Source: Chloracidobacterium sp. UBA3360 (GTDB lineage Bacteria > Acidobacteriota > Blastocatellia > Pyrinomonadales > Pyrinomonadaceae). Taken from it: 64,000 nt of DNA. Location of the stretch: positions 16,943 to 80,942 of the forward strand of contig DEQS01000089.1 in NCBI GenBank assembly GCA_002360555.1. The letters run 5' to 3'. Of the stretch, positions 8,955 through 18,681 are shown piece by piece. The position numbers were made by a program, and so were the translations under genes. Position 1 is the first letter of the stretch, and every line of letters begins with the position of its first letter. The notes under the pieces were generated by a model that worked only from the letters and a program-made list of their open reading frames with translations, ran no database searches and had not been told where the DNA came from.

Positions 8955-9755
8955 ATGAAAGCGGTTTTCTCCAAAATTCTACTCCTAACAACGGTCGTCT
9001 TAATGTCCGTTTTGGCGCTATTTGCCCAGCCGGAAACGAAAGATGCGCCCGGTAACGTATTTGTCGGCGAATCGGCGAAATACGAGGCGAGATTTAGTAA
9101 ACTCATCAGCTTTTCGGTCGCTGAACTGACCATCACCGCGTCTCTCGCCCCGAATGGCTCAGACCTCATTATCAATGGCGACGCAGTGTCAAAAGGCACG
9201 CTAATCAAGATCGCCCGCTTTAGCTTTTTGCAGCAATACGTTTCGACCGTCGATCTGAAAGATTTTAGGATCCTAAAAACGACCAAGCACGACGTTCAAA
9301 AAGAGCGTGTCCGCGACAGCGAGGCGATATTTGATTACGGCCAAAAACGCGTCACATACGTCGAGACCGATCCTAAGGACGCAACCCGTCCGCCGCGCCG
9401 CATCGCTTCGGACATCGACGAGACGATGCAAGATATCTCGTCTGCGATCTTCGCAATGCGTTTGCTGCCGCTCGTGGTTGGCAAGCGTTATGAGTTGCCG
9501 GTGAGTGATTCGGGCGTCGTTTATAAGATACCCCTAGCTGTCACCGGTCGCGAATTGATCAAGACCGCGATCGGCAAAGTGTGGTGCGTGCGTGTCGAAC
9601 CCGAGGTTTTCGGCCCCGGCCGTCTGATCGAGCAAAAGGGCAAATTGGTTATCTGGGTGACCGATGACGACCGCCGCATCCCGGTCAAAGCAAGGATCGA
9701 TGCATCGATCGGCAAGGTCGAGATCAAGATCAAGGAATACAAAAAGACGCCATAA
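8955..9755 (+). CDS. DUF3108 domain protein, exported
   Basis: 266 residues. The ATG at 8955, 4 bases after the preceding stop, opens a signal peptide (MKAVFSKILLLTTVVLMSVL). The mature part starts with VGESAKYEARFSKLISFSVAELTI, the typical first strand pair of DUF3108, a beta-rich periplasmic or surface family without a defined activity. PPRRIASDIDETMQDISSAIF and the closing strand pairs VWVTDDDRRIPVKARIDASI-like region also fit this family. Probably co-transcribed with the ICMT-like gene. Confidence 0.78.
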   Translation: MKAVFSKILLLTTVVLMSVLALFAQPETKDAPGNVFVGESAKYEARFSKLISFSVAELTITASLAPNGSDLIINGDAVSKGTLIKIARFSFLQQYVSTVDLKDFRILKTTKHDVQKERVRDSEAIFDYGQKRVTYVETDPKDATRPPRRIASDIDETMQDISSAIFAMRLLPLVVGKRYELPVSDSGVVYKIPLAVTGRELIKTAIGKVWCVRVEPEVFGPGRLIEQKGKLVIWVTDDDRRIPVKARIDASIGKVEIKIKEYKKTP

Positions 9756-9821
9756 TTTAGGCCAGACCTTGTTAGTTTGACGCAAAAGCCGCATACTTAT
9801 AGTTTGCGGTCTTATTGTTTT

Positions 9822-11018
9822 ATGGAGAAGAAAGTTACAAAGAAGGCACCGGTAAAGAAGAAGGCAGCAGTTGCGTTGAAAGACGAGGCTGTTGTTGTAG
9901 ACGCAAAGCCCGTAAAAAAACGCGCTGTTAAAGCTACTAAAGCAGTCAAAAAGGCATCGAAAGACATCGTACTCGAACCGTTTGCAGAGGTTGCTGAAGC
10001 GGTTTCGCCGGTCAAAAAACGCGCGGCTAAAAGGGCGGCAGTTATGTCAAAACCGGGAGCGATAGCGATTGGGTCTCCTAAAAAGAAAGTTGCCAAAAAA
10101 GCCACGCTCGATGCAACAGCCGAGATCGCGGCTGTCGAGCCAAAGGTCGAGCTTTCGCCTGTGTTCAAGGCACTCGCGGACGTGACGTTGCCTGAGCTAA
10201 AACGCGAAAATCGCGCCCGTTTGCAGATGCAGACGCCGACGCGTGTTTATTTTTACTGGTCGATCAAGGAAAATCCGTATCACCTGCTCAAACGAACATT
10301 TGGCGACGACACGGGCAGCTATACGCTGGTCCTAAAACTCACAAACCTCCGCAACGACACCGAGGAAATTCACGCTTGTGAGTCCGAGGGCAACTGGTGG
10401 TTTAGCGTCGAGCCCGACGGCGAATATCAGGCCGAGGTCGGATTTTACGCTCCGAATCGCCCGTATTTTCGCATCGTTTATTCGAACACCATCGAAACGC
10501 CCCGCCGTAGCCCAAGCCCGCATCCGGCCAGCGAAGCACGCTGGACCGTGTCGGCAAACAAGTTTGCCGAGGTGCTCGATGTTGCTGGATTTTCGCGTGA
10601 CGCTTTTGACGTGGCGATGGCGGGCGACAACATTTACGCCGCGACGGATGCGACGCAGACGGCATTCAACACTTTTGTCGGTGCCACACACGACCTCAAC
10701 GGCGTTTCCGCCGAAGATATCCGATACGCGATGATCGCCATTGCCGCCGGAGCCACACTCGAAGAGCTGCGTTTCCGCGTTAGCCCCGCACTGTTTGCGG
10801 TGCTACAGGCAAACGCCGAAAAGCTCAACGCCGGCAAAGCGATGTCAGCTCTAAGCGAGCATTTCGACATCGACGAAGCAGAGTTTGTCGAGGAAGAGCT
10901 TGGCTCGGCCGTGTTTGGTGCGAGCCTCGTCAATTTTCCGCGAACGCTAAAAACCCGCACCGCGTCGGCAAAATATTCACCGCGTTACAATCCGGTGAGT
11001 TCGCACAGCATTCGTTAG
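9822..11018 (+). CDS. DUF4912 domain protein with Lys/Ala-rich N-terminal tail
   Basis: 398 residues. Residues 1 to about 105 are low-complexity, rich in Lys, Ala and Val (MEKKVTKKAPVKKKAAV...), resembling histone-H1-like tails; they may bind nucleic acid or polyanions. Residues about 120-240 form DUF4912 (TRVYFYWSIKENP ... LKLTNL ... EGNWWFSVEPDGEYQAEVGF), a predicted carbohydrate-binding-like beta domain often found next to GH57 glycan enzymes, as here. The rest is not recognised. The ATG at 9822 was chosen as the only ATG before the tail. The stop codon abuts a family C repeat. Confidence 0.82.
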   Translation: MEKKVTKKAPVKKKAAVALKDEAVVVDAKPVKKRAVKATKAVKKASKDIVLEPFAEVAEAVSPVKKRAAKRAAVMSKPGAIAIGSPKKKVAKKATLDATAEIAAVEPKVELSPVFKALADVTLPELKRENRARLQMQTPTRVYFYWSIKENPYHLLKRTFGDDTGSYTLVLKLTNLRNDTEEIHACESEGNWWFSVEPDGEYQAEVGFYAPNRPYFRIVYSNTIETPRRSPSPHPASEARWTVSANKFAEVLDVAGFSRDAFDVAMAGDNIYAATDATQTAFNTFVGATHDLNGVSAEDIRYAMIAIAAGATLEELRFRVSPALFAVLQANAEKLNAGKAMSALSEHFDIDEAEFVEEELGSAVFGASLVNFPRTLKTRTASAKYSPRYNPVSSHSIR

Positions 11019-11097
11019 TCGTCAGTTGTTAGTGGTTAGTAGCTGGTTGTATTCTTAGCAACTAACTACTGACCACTGGCTACTGACTACTGACAAT
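11019..11097. repeat. Interspersed inverted repeat, family C (TTAGTGG / ACTACTGAC units)
   Basis: Fills the gap between the DUF4912 stop and the GH57 ATG. The left half (to about 11050) is made of TTAGT-containing units, the right half (11060-11097) of their reverse complements (ACTAACTACTGACCACTGG). No ribosome-binding site of standard form is visible in it before the GH57 start, so the repeat itself forms the 5' leader of that gene if the two are co-transcribed. Confidence 0.75.
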
Positions 11098-11098
11098 T

Positions 11099-12802
11099 AT
11101 GCCCCTCGGATATTTCAGCCTCATCCTCCACGCTCATCTGCCTTTTGTCAGGCACCCGGAATACCCGTCGTTTCTTGAGGAAGACTGGCTTTACGAAGCC
11201 ATCACCGAGGTCTATCTTCCGCTAATTTTCATATTCCAAACGCTGCACGAATCCGGCATAAAGCCGCGCCTTGCGATGAACGTCTCGCCGCCGCTGTGCG
11301 AAATGTTGGCGGACGAGATGCTGCAAACGCGGTATACACGCCATCTCGAAAACCTGCTTGAGCTGGCGCAAAAAGAAGAGCACCGCACGCGAACGGAGGC
11401 CCCCGAATTTAACGCCGCCGCAAAAATGTACGTCGATAACCTATCGGCGTCGCTCGACCTGTGGAACAACCGCTACAAACGCAATCTGATCACGGCGTTT
11501 CGCGAGTTGCAGGACGAGGGCGTGATCGAGATTATCACGTGCTGTGCGACGCACGGATTTATGCCGCTCATCTCGACGCGAGAGGCACGACGGGCGCAGG
11601 TTCAGATCGCGGTTGCCAATTACAAAAAGCATTTTCACCGTCAACCCCGAGGCATCTGGCTCGCAGAGTGCGCGTACGAACCCGGCGTCGAAGACCTGCT
11701 CAAAGACGCGGGCATCGAATATTTTATCTCCGACACGCACGCCATACTCTACGGCGATCCGCGTCCGCGTTACGGCGTCCATGCGCCGGTCGTCACACCG
11801 AACGGCACCGCCGTTTTTGCCCGCGATGTCGAGACGAGCCAACAGGTCTGGTCGGCCGAGATCGGCTATCCGGGCAACGACCTGTACCGCGAATTTTACC
11901 GCGACATCGGCTGGGACGCCCCGCTCGATCTCATCCGGCCGTACCTCGACGACGACGCTAACCGCAAACATCTCGGCCTAAAATATCACCGCATCACCGG
12001 CCGCGATGTGCCGCAAAATCTAAAGCAGCCGTACATACCGTCGCTTGCGAGAGACAAGGCCGCGGAGAACGCGTCGCACTTTATCGGTGAACGGATAAAG
12101 CAGGCGCACAAACTCCGCGAAACGTTCGAAGGCCACCCGCCGCTCGTCGTATCTCCTTATGACGCAGAGCTTTACGGCCATTGGTGGTTTGAGGGGCCGC
12201 AGTTCATCGATTTCTTTTTCAAAAAGATCCACTTTGACCAGGACGAGATCCAGTGCATTACGCCCGGCGATTTTCTCGACTCCGGCCTGCCCATCCAGGT
12301 CCAGCAGCCCACCGCCTCAAGCTGGGGCGAAGCCGGCTATTACAAAGTTTGGATCAACGAAGGCAACTCATGGATGTACCCCCACCAACACGACGCGGAG
12401 CGACGGATGACGGAATACGCGAACAAGCTCGCAGTGGATAGTGGAGAGTTGATAGTGGATAGTGGCGACCCCCAACTATCAACTATCAACTATCAACTAT
12501 CAACTCAGATTCTCAACCAGATGTCGCGTGAATTATTGCTCGCCGAATCCTCCGACTGGGCTTTCCAGATCTATCAGGGCACAACGGTCGAATACTCCTC
12601 CCGCCGTTTCCAGTCGCACATCCAACGCTTTAACATGCTCGCCACCATGCTCGAGCAAAGCTCCCCTCCTCACGAAGGAGGGGTGGCAGACGCTTCGGCA
12701 GACGGGGTGGTTCTCTCGCCCGAACAACTCGACCTCCTTGCCGAAATAGAATCCCGCGACAACATCTTCGCCGAGATCGACTACCGCGCATACCAAAGCT
12801 GA
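11099..12802 (+). CDS. Glycoside hydrolase family 57 protein (1,4-alpha-glucan branching enzyme-like, DUF1957 type)
   Basis: 567 residues. GYFSLILHAHLPFVRHPE is the GH57 N-terminal motif, GIWLAECAYEPGVEDLL carries the catalytic nucleophile Glu and SPYDAELYGHWWFEGP the catalytic Asp; the helical C-terminal part with EGNSWMYPHQHDAERRM is the DUF1957 region of GH57 branching enzymes. The likely role is to make alpha-1,6 branches in glycogen. Two interspersed repeats are inserted in frame in the C-terminal region: 12433-12505 (about 25 residues) and 12660-12711 (about 17 residues). They are missing from the family's usual layout and do not break the frame. Confidence 0.88.
   Translation: MPLGYFSLILHAHLPFVRHPEYPSFLEEDWLYEAITEVYLPLIFIFQTLHESGIKPRLAMNVSPPLCEMLADEMLQTRYTRHLENLLELAQKEEHRTRTEAPEFNAAAKMYVDNLSASLDLWNNRYKRNLITAFRELQDEGVIEIITCCATHGFMPLISTREARRAQVQIAVANYKKHFHRQPRGIWLAECAYEPGVEDLLKDAGIEYFISDTHAILYGDPRPRYGVHAPVVTPNGTAVFARDVETSQQVWSAEIGYPGNDLYREFYRDIGWDAPLDLIRPYLDDDANRKHLGLKYHRITGRDVPQNLKQPYIPSLARDKAAENASHFIGERIKQAHKLRETFEGHPPLVVSPYDAELYGHWWFEGPQFIDFFFKKIHFDQDEIQCITPGDFLDSGLPIQVQQPTASSWGEAGYYKVWINEGNSWMYPHQHDAERRMTEYANKLAVDSGELIVDSGDPQLSTINYQLSTQILNQMSRELLLAESSDWAFQIYQGTTVEYSSRRFQSHIQRFNMLATMLEQSSPPHEGGVADASADGVVLSPEQLDLLAEIESRDNIFAEIDYRAYQS
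12433..12505. repeat. Interspersed inverted repeat inside the GH57 gene (GATAGTGGA / CAACTATC units)
   Basis: Left arm 12433-12464 consists of GTGGATAGTGGAGAGTT-type units; right arm 12473-12505 of four CAACTAT units. It is read through in frame and encodes AVDSGELIVDSGDPQLSTIN and the following QLST repeat. A related single arm lies at 45367-45397 after fumC. Confidence 0.8.
12660..12711. repeat. Second in-frame repeat inside the GH57 gene (CTCCCCTCCT hairpin type)
   Basis: CTCCCCTCCT cacga AGGAGGGG forms a hairpin, followed by two CAGACG units around CTTCGG. Such elements (TCCCCTCC..GGAGGGGTGGC..) occur between genes in many environmental genomes. Here it is translated as SSPPHEGGVADASADGVV, a low-complexity stretch just before the last helix of the protein. 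Confidence 0.7.
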
Positions 12803-12872
12803 TAATCTCACCGCCATATTTGCCTAATTTACTGCTTAAAGCTATTCTTATTGTTTTGTATCTCGGAGGAAA

Positions 12873-14192
<1,320 letters not shown>

Positions 14193-14213
14193 TTTTGTCT
14201 CCGCAGGAAATGG

Positions 14214-14286
14214 GCGCAAGCCCGTACGAAGTAAGGGCGTAACACTCAAGCTGAATGTTACGCCCTTACTTCGTGCGGGCTTGCGC
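14214..14286. repeat. Long near-perfect hairpin element (31-bp stem)
   Basis: Arms 14214-14244 and 14256-14286 are reverse complements over 31 bases with a single G:U-type mismatch (GCGCAAGCCCGTACGAAG against CTTCGTGCGGGCTTGCGC), with an 11-base loop. It lies 21 bases after the inositol synthase stop. There is no T-run on either side, so it is not a standard terminator. The remaining part of 14193-14618 is A/T-rich leader of the next gene and shows no further gene. Confidence 0.85.
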
Positions 14287-14618
14287 AAACCCGACGCTAT
14301 TTCATTGGTCGTTTTCAGCGACGAGAGGCGAGCCCTATATTTTCAATTGATTCATGTTTCCACAAAAAGTTTAAACTTTTTGTTGTTTTTCGGTTGCGCT
14401 GGATTTATTTTATGTGCTAAACCTTAGAATGGTGCGGGCCTTCATACTCGCGACCACTCTCTGGGCTTCAGTACCCTCCTATTTCCAAAGTCCAGCCAAC
14501 GATACATCTTTTGAAATCATCATTACAGACGACAGACTTGTCGCCGGAGATGACCGGCAAGTTTGGATTGAAAATACGTTCTAGTGCTGAGGGGCAACAG
14601 GCCTCTCGAGGTAAAGAG

Positions 14619-15830
14619 ATGAAACAGGAATCGGCTAAGAAAAAAGAATCATCAGACAAGGGAATTTTGCTGGACCCCGAGCGCAAGAGCCCTCGGGCGG
14701 CGGAATTTGAGGACAAGCTATCCAGCTTGATCGTCGGCCAGGAACGCGCGGTCCGCCGCATGAGCGGGCTGTTCCAGATCTATCTGGCGGGGCTGAATAA
14801 TCCTTCGCGTCCGATCGGCACGATGCTGTTCCTCGGGCCGACCGGTTCGGGTAAGACGCGTGTCGTTGAGGCCGCGTCCGAGGTGCTCTTTAATGAGCCC
14901 TACACGGTCGTCAAGATCGACTGTGCTGAGTTTCAGCATTCGCACGAGATCGCCAAACTGATCGGCTCGCCTCCGGGCTACCTCGGCCATCGCGAAACGT
15001 CGCCGATGTTGACACAGGAAAATCTCGACAAGGCACACACCGACGAGACCAAGCTGACGTTCGTGCTGTTTGACGAGATCGAAAAGGCTTCGGATTCGCT
15101 GTGGCAGTTGTTGCTCGGCATCCTCGACAAAGCGACACTAACGCTCGGCGATAACCGCCGCGTAGATTTTTCGAAGACGGTCGTCATCATGACGTCGAAT
15201 CTGGGTGCCCGCGAAATGTCCGAGATGATCTCCGGCGGCATCGGCTTTGCTCCGACGAAAACCGATCAGGCCAAGGACGACAACGAGATCGACACCAAGA
15301 TCTACCGCACCGCGCTCGAGGCCGCGAAACGTAAATTCTCACCCGAATTTATGAACCGCATCGACAAGGTGGTCGTTTTCCGAAGTCTCAAGGAACATCA
15401 CCTTCGCCGCATTCTCGATATCGAGCTGCGATCCGTTCAGGACCGCATCACGGAATCGGCGGGGACGAAATTTGCTTTTGAGTGCACCGACGAAGCCAAG
15501 GAATTTTTGCTCGGCGAGGGCATCGACCTCAAATACGGAGCCCGCCACCTCAAACGTGCGATCGAGCGATTTCTCGTTTATCCGCTATCAAACCTCGTCG
15601 CGACCGAGCAGGTCGAGACCGGTGATCTGGTGATAGTCGATTTTGACGGCGCGACAGACGCTCTGACGTTTACCAAGCAGGCCGGCAAGATGATCGTAGC
15701 CGATGTGGCAGACCGCGATGATGATATCGACCAGCCGCTGATCAACGCAGACGCTGTCGGATTGCCGCTGCCCGCTTCGCAGGTTGCCGCGGGCATGAGC
15801 AAATCCAAGAGCGAGCAAAACGACGCCTAG
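14619..15830 (+). CDS. Single-ring Clp/HSP100-type AAA+ ATPase (ClpB D2-like)
   Basis: 403 residues. Walker A GPTGSGKT (near residue 75) and Walker B FVLFDEIEKA, sensor-1 MTSNLGAREM and the AEFQHSHEIAKLIGSPPGYLGH block are those of the second ATPase domain (AAA_2) of ClpA/B/C, followed by the ClpB D2-small domain. There is no N-domain, no D1 ring and no middle domain. Predicted to be a cytoplasmic unfoldase or remodelling ATPase. The ATG at 14619 is preceded by GAGGT at 7 bases; earlier in-frame TTG and ATG starts (14511, 14550) have no such site. A rho-independent terminator follows. Confidence 0.85.
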   Translation: MKQESAKKKESSDKGILLDPERKSPRAAEFEDKLSSLIVGQERAVRRMSGLFQIYLAGLNNPSRPIGTMLFLGPTGSGKTRVVEAASEVLFNEPYTVVKIDCAEFQHSHEIAKLIGSPPGYLGHRETSPMLTQENLDKAHTDETKLTFVLFDEIEKASDSLWQLLLGILDKATLTLGDNRRVDFSKTVVIMTSNLGAREMSEMISGGIGFAPTKTDQAKDDNEIDTKIYRTALEAAKRKFSPEFMNRIDKVVVFRSLKEHHLRRILDIELRSVQDRITESAGTKFAFECTDEAKEFLLGEGIDLKYGARHLKRAIERFLVYPLSNLVATEQVETGDLVIVDFDGATDALTFTKQAGKMIVADVADRDDDIDQPLINADAVGLPLPASQVAAGMSKSKSEQNDA

Positions 15831-15852
15831 GATTCGTTTCTAACAATACTTT

Positions 15853-15879
15853 AGGGAGCGACCATTCGCTCCCTTTTTT
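15853..15879 (+). terminator. Rho-independent terminator of the Clp-type ATPase gene
   Basis: GGGAGCG accatt CGCTCCC followed by six T, 24 bases after the stop. The T-run is only on the rightward side. Confidence 0.9.
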
Positions 15880-17359
15880 ATTTTGCCCAACCGAGTGATC
15901 TGCTGACCGCCTCGTGCCATCGGTCCGTGAGGGCTTTTGCATCATCCGACGACATCTGAGGTTCGAACTTACGATCAGCTTGCCAATGCTCTGCGAGTTC
16001 ATTTTTTGATCCCCAAAACCCGACGGCCAGCCCCGCAAGATAAGCCGCACCGAGAGCCGTCGTCTCCGCAGTTTTTGACCGCACAACAGGTATCTGCAAA
16101 ATGTCGGCTTGAAACTGGAGCAAGGCATCATTCCGGGTCGCCCCGCCATCGACGCGAAGCTCGGTAAGGTCAGCATTCGAATCGGCGTTCATCGACGTTA
16201 GCAGATCGGCGGTTTGAAAGGCGATCGATTCGACGGCAGCACGGGCAATGTGAGCTTTCCCTGTGCCGCGTGTCAGGCCGATGATCAGCCCGCGAGCATC
16301 CTGATCCCAATGCGGTGTACCCAGTCCGGCAAACGCCGGGACGAAATACACGCCGCCGTTATCCGAGACGGACGCCGCGAGAGCCTCGACATCGGACGAC
16401 TGCTCGATCACACCGAGCGAATCACGCAGCCACTGGATCACGGCACCGCCGATAAAAACACTGCCCTCGAGAGCGTATTCGGTCACGCCCCCAACCTGCC
16501 AACCAATGGTCGAAAGCAAACGATTCTCCGAGGCGACCGGTTTGTCGCCAACATTCTGCAGCATAAAGCAGCCGGTGCCGTAGGTGTTCTTGGTCGAGCC
16601 GCTGGCAAAACACGCCTGTCCAAACAGAGCCGCTTGCTGGTCGCCCGCAATACCGGCGATCTGTATGCCCTTTAGCTCGTCGATCTCGACCTCGCCGTAT
16701 ATCTCCGACGATGACCGCACCTCAGGCAAGATTGATCGCGGGACATCAAAAACGGTGAGTAACTCATCATCCCACTCAAGCGCGTTGATGTTGTAGAGCA
16801 TCGTCCGCGAGGCATTTGAAGGGTCGGTAATGTGGAGCTTGCCGGTAGTTAGTTTCCAGACAAGCCAGGTGTCGACCGTGCCAAATGCAAGCTCGCCGTT
16901 CTCAGCCCTCTCGCGAACACCTGGAATATTATCAAGCAGCCACTTGATCTTGCTCGCCGAGAAATATGCATCGACCTCAAGCCTGGTCTTTGAACGGATC
17001 AGTTCGCCATATGTTTCGCGGACGGCGTTGCAGATATCAGACGTGCGGCGGTCTTGCCATACGATCGCGTTGTTAATGGGTTCACCAGTTACACGATCCC
17101 AGATAAGTGTCGTCTCGCGCTGATTTGTGATGCCGACGGCTGCGATGTCGGCGGGGGTAAGATTCGCTTTGGCTAACGCTTCGACGGCAGTATCGACTTG
17201 CGATCGCCATATTTCCAGCGGGTCATGCTCGACCCAGCCGCTTTGCGGATAGATCTGGGTAAATTCTTTTTGACCAACGGACACAACGCTCCCGTTACGG
17301 TCGAAAACGATCGCCCGGCTGCTCGTCGTGCCTTGGTCTAGTGCGAGAATGTAAGACAT
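15878..17359 (-). CDS. glpK: Glycerol kinase
   Basis: 493 residues, the standard FGGY-family length. ALDQGTTSSRAIVFDRNG is the N-terminal phosphate-binding motif, GWVEHDPLEIW and VGITNQRETTLIWDR are glycerol kinase signatures, and GIAGDQQAALFGQACF plus GGATRNDALLQFQADIL complete the ATP site. It phosphorylates glycerol to glycerol 3-phosphate for lipid synthesis or catabolism. No glpF or glpD is adjacent; the next gene upstream is a Cys/Met PLP enzyme 24 bases away. Confidence 0.95.
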   Translation of the reverse strand: MSYILALDQGTTSSRAIVFDRNGSVVSVGQKEFTQIYPQSGWVEHDPLEIWRSQVDTAVEALAKANLTPADIAAVGITNQRETTLIWDRVTGEPINNAIVWQDRRTSDICNAVRETYGELIRSKTRLEVDAYFSASKIKWLLDNIPGVRERAENGELAFGTVDTWLVWKLTTGKLHITDPSNASRTMLYNINALEWDDELLTVFDVPRSILPEVRSSSEIYGEVEIDELKGIQIAGIAGDQQAALFGQACFASGSTKNTYGTGCFMLQNVGDKPVASENRLLSTIGWQVGGVTEYALEGSVFIGGAVIQWLRDSLGVIEQSSDVEALAASVSDNGGVYFVPAFAGLGTPHWDQDARGLIIGLTRGTGKAHIARAAVESIAFQTADLLTSMNADSNADLTELRVDGGATRNDALLQFQADILQIPVVRSKTAETTALGAAYLAGLAVGFWGSKNELAEHWQADRKFEPQMSSDDAKALTDRWHEAVSRSLGWAK

Positions 17360-17383
17360 ATCGTGATAGGCGTATATGTGAGG

Positions 17384-18562
17384 TTAGATTTTATCCAAAG
17401 CCTGCGTTAGATCGTCGATCAGGTCATTAACATCCTCAACGCCGACCGAAAGCCGGATCAAGCCGTCAGTGATCCCTGCTTTTAGACGGTCTTCCCGCGA
17501 GATTGTTGCATGGGTCATCGACGCTGAGTGCTGCAGGATCGTTTCAACGCCGCCAAGTGAAGTTGCCAGCGTGCAGAGCCGTACGCTGTTGGAAAAGGTC
17601 TTGCCAGCCTCAACGGTGCCGAGGTCGAGCCCGATCATACCACCGTATCCGCCCGGCATTTGCCGTTTTGCGATCTCGTGATTTTGGTGTGATTCGAGCC
17701 CGGGATAATAGACGCAGGTAACCTTTGGATGGTCGCCGAGCATATTTGCGATCGCAAAGGCGTTGGAGTTGTGCCGCTCCATTCGCAGGGCGAGCGTTTT
17801 GATACCGCGAATGACGAGCCATGCGACCTGCGGGGCGATGTTGCCTCCGTAAAATTTATTAGCACCGTGACGGGCCGCTTCGACGATCTCGCTTTTACCG
17901 ACAAGCACACCCGCCGTCAGGTCGCTGTGGCCGCCGAGATATTTAGTGGCACTGTGAATGACAGCGTCAACACCGAGGTCGCACGGCCTCTGGTTGAACG
18001 GTGTAGCAAAGGTATTATCAGCAACTGTGGCGATACCGTTTTCACGGGCAATGGATGCGACAGCCTCGATGTCCGTGATCAGAACAAGCGGGTTCGTCGG
18101 CGTCTCGATCCAAAACAGTTTTGTGTTTGGCTGTATAGCCGCACGATAATTCTCAGCGGAGGTCGCGTCGACAAATGTCGTCTCGATATTGAATCGCTCT
18201 TTTAGATGGTGCAGAAAATTGGTGGTGGTCGCATACATCGACTGCGGGGCGACAATATGCTCGCCGGACTTTACCAGCGTAAAGATCGCGGCAGAGACGG
18301 CAGCCATGCCGGACGCGAGAGCGAGAGCCGCATCGGTATTTTCAAGTTCTGCAACGGCAGTTTCTAGTGCCCGTTGGGTAGGGTTTCCCAGCCGCCCGTA
18401 ATAGTAGCCGTCCTTTTCCTCATTATGGATCGCCGCTCCCTCGTCGGCATCCGTAAATGCATACACTGACGCAGGGTAAATTGGCACCGACAAAGCCCCG
18501 TAGTGTGATGAATGGTCGTCACCGGCGTGGACCCCCTTTGTGTACATCGATCTGTCACCCAT
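17384..18562 (-). CDS. Cystathionine gamma-synthase/lyase-family PLP enzyme
   Basis: 392 residues. GRLGNPTQRALETAVAELE, ASGMAAVSAAIFTL, the DNTFATPFNQRPCDLG segment and the PLP lysine in HSATKYLGGHSDLTAG place it in the Cys/Met metabolism family (cystathionine gamma-synthase, gamma-lyase, methionine gamma-lyase, O-acetylhomoserine sulfhydrylase). Which reaction cannot be settled from sequence alone. The ATG at 18562 has GGAAAGGAG 12 bases upstream. It is divergent from an ArsR-type regulator gene, so it may be controlled by it. Confidence 0.85.
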   Translation of the reverse strand: MGDRSMYTKGVHAGDDHSSHYGALSVPIYPASVYAFTDADEGAAIHNEEKDGYYYGRLGNPTQRALETAVAELENTDAALALASGMAAVSAAIFTLVKSGEHIVAPQSMYATTTNFLHHLKERFNIETTFVDATSAENYRAAIQPNTKLFWIETPTNPLVLITDIEAVASIARENGIATVADNTFATPFNQRPCDLGVDAVIHSATKYLGGHSDLTAGVLVGKSEIVEAARHGANKFYGGNIAPQVAWLVIRGIKTLALRMERHNSNAFAIANMLGDHPKVTCVYYPGLESHQNHEIAKRQMPGGYGGMIGLDLGTVEAGKTFSNSVRLCTLATSLGGVETILQHSASMTHATISREDRLKAGITDGLIRLSVGVEDVNDLIDDLTQALDKI

Positions 18563-18642
18563 TTTGTTTAAATGCTCCTTTCCGACAATCGTAAAACTAA
18601 ACGGGGCGATTCGCAATCCGAGGCAGCGAGTGGCTCGATTGC

Positions 18643-18665
18643 ATTACATATATGGTTGGCGTAAT
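18643..18665. promoter_or_regulatory. Candidate ArsR-type operator between the PLP enzyme and the regulator
   Basis: ATTAC at 18643-18647 and GTAAT at 18661-18665 are inverted and frame the palindrome CATATATG (18647-18654). The site sits 17 bases before the ArsR-type gene start in the divergent intergenic region. AT-rich inverted repeats of this kind are typical ArsR targets; binding is inferred only. Confidence 0.4.
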
Positions 18666-18681
18666 ATGAAAAAGACACATT

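Noticed and set aside
9822..10140. Histone H1-like gene
   Set aside because: The Lys/Ala-rich stretch is continuous in frame with a DUF4912 domain, so it is a tail of that protein.
11441..11981. Long open frames on both strands within the GH57 gene
   Set aside because: They are shadows of the GC-rich third positions in the GH57 frame; the GH57 motifs are continuous through the region.
12473..12505. Regular CAACTAT repeats resembling a tiny CRISPR or microsatellite
   Set aside because: Units are 7-10 bases without spacers, mirrored by the arm at 12433-12464, and translated within a gene; no cas genes are present.
14214..14286. Rho-independent terminator for the inositol synthase
   Set aside because: The stem is far too long and neither side has a T-run; kept as a repeat/hairpin of unknown role.
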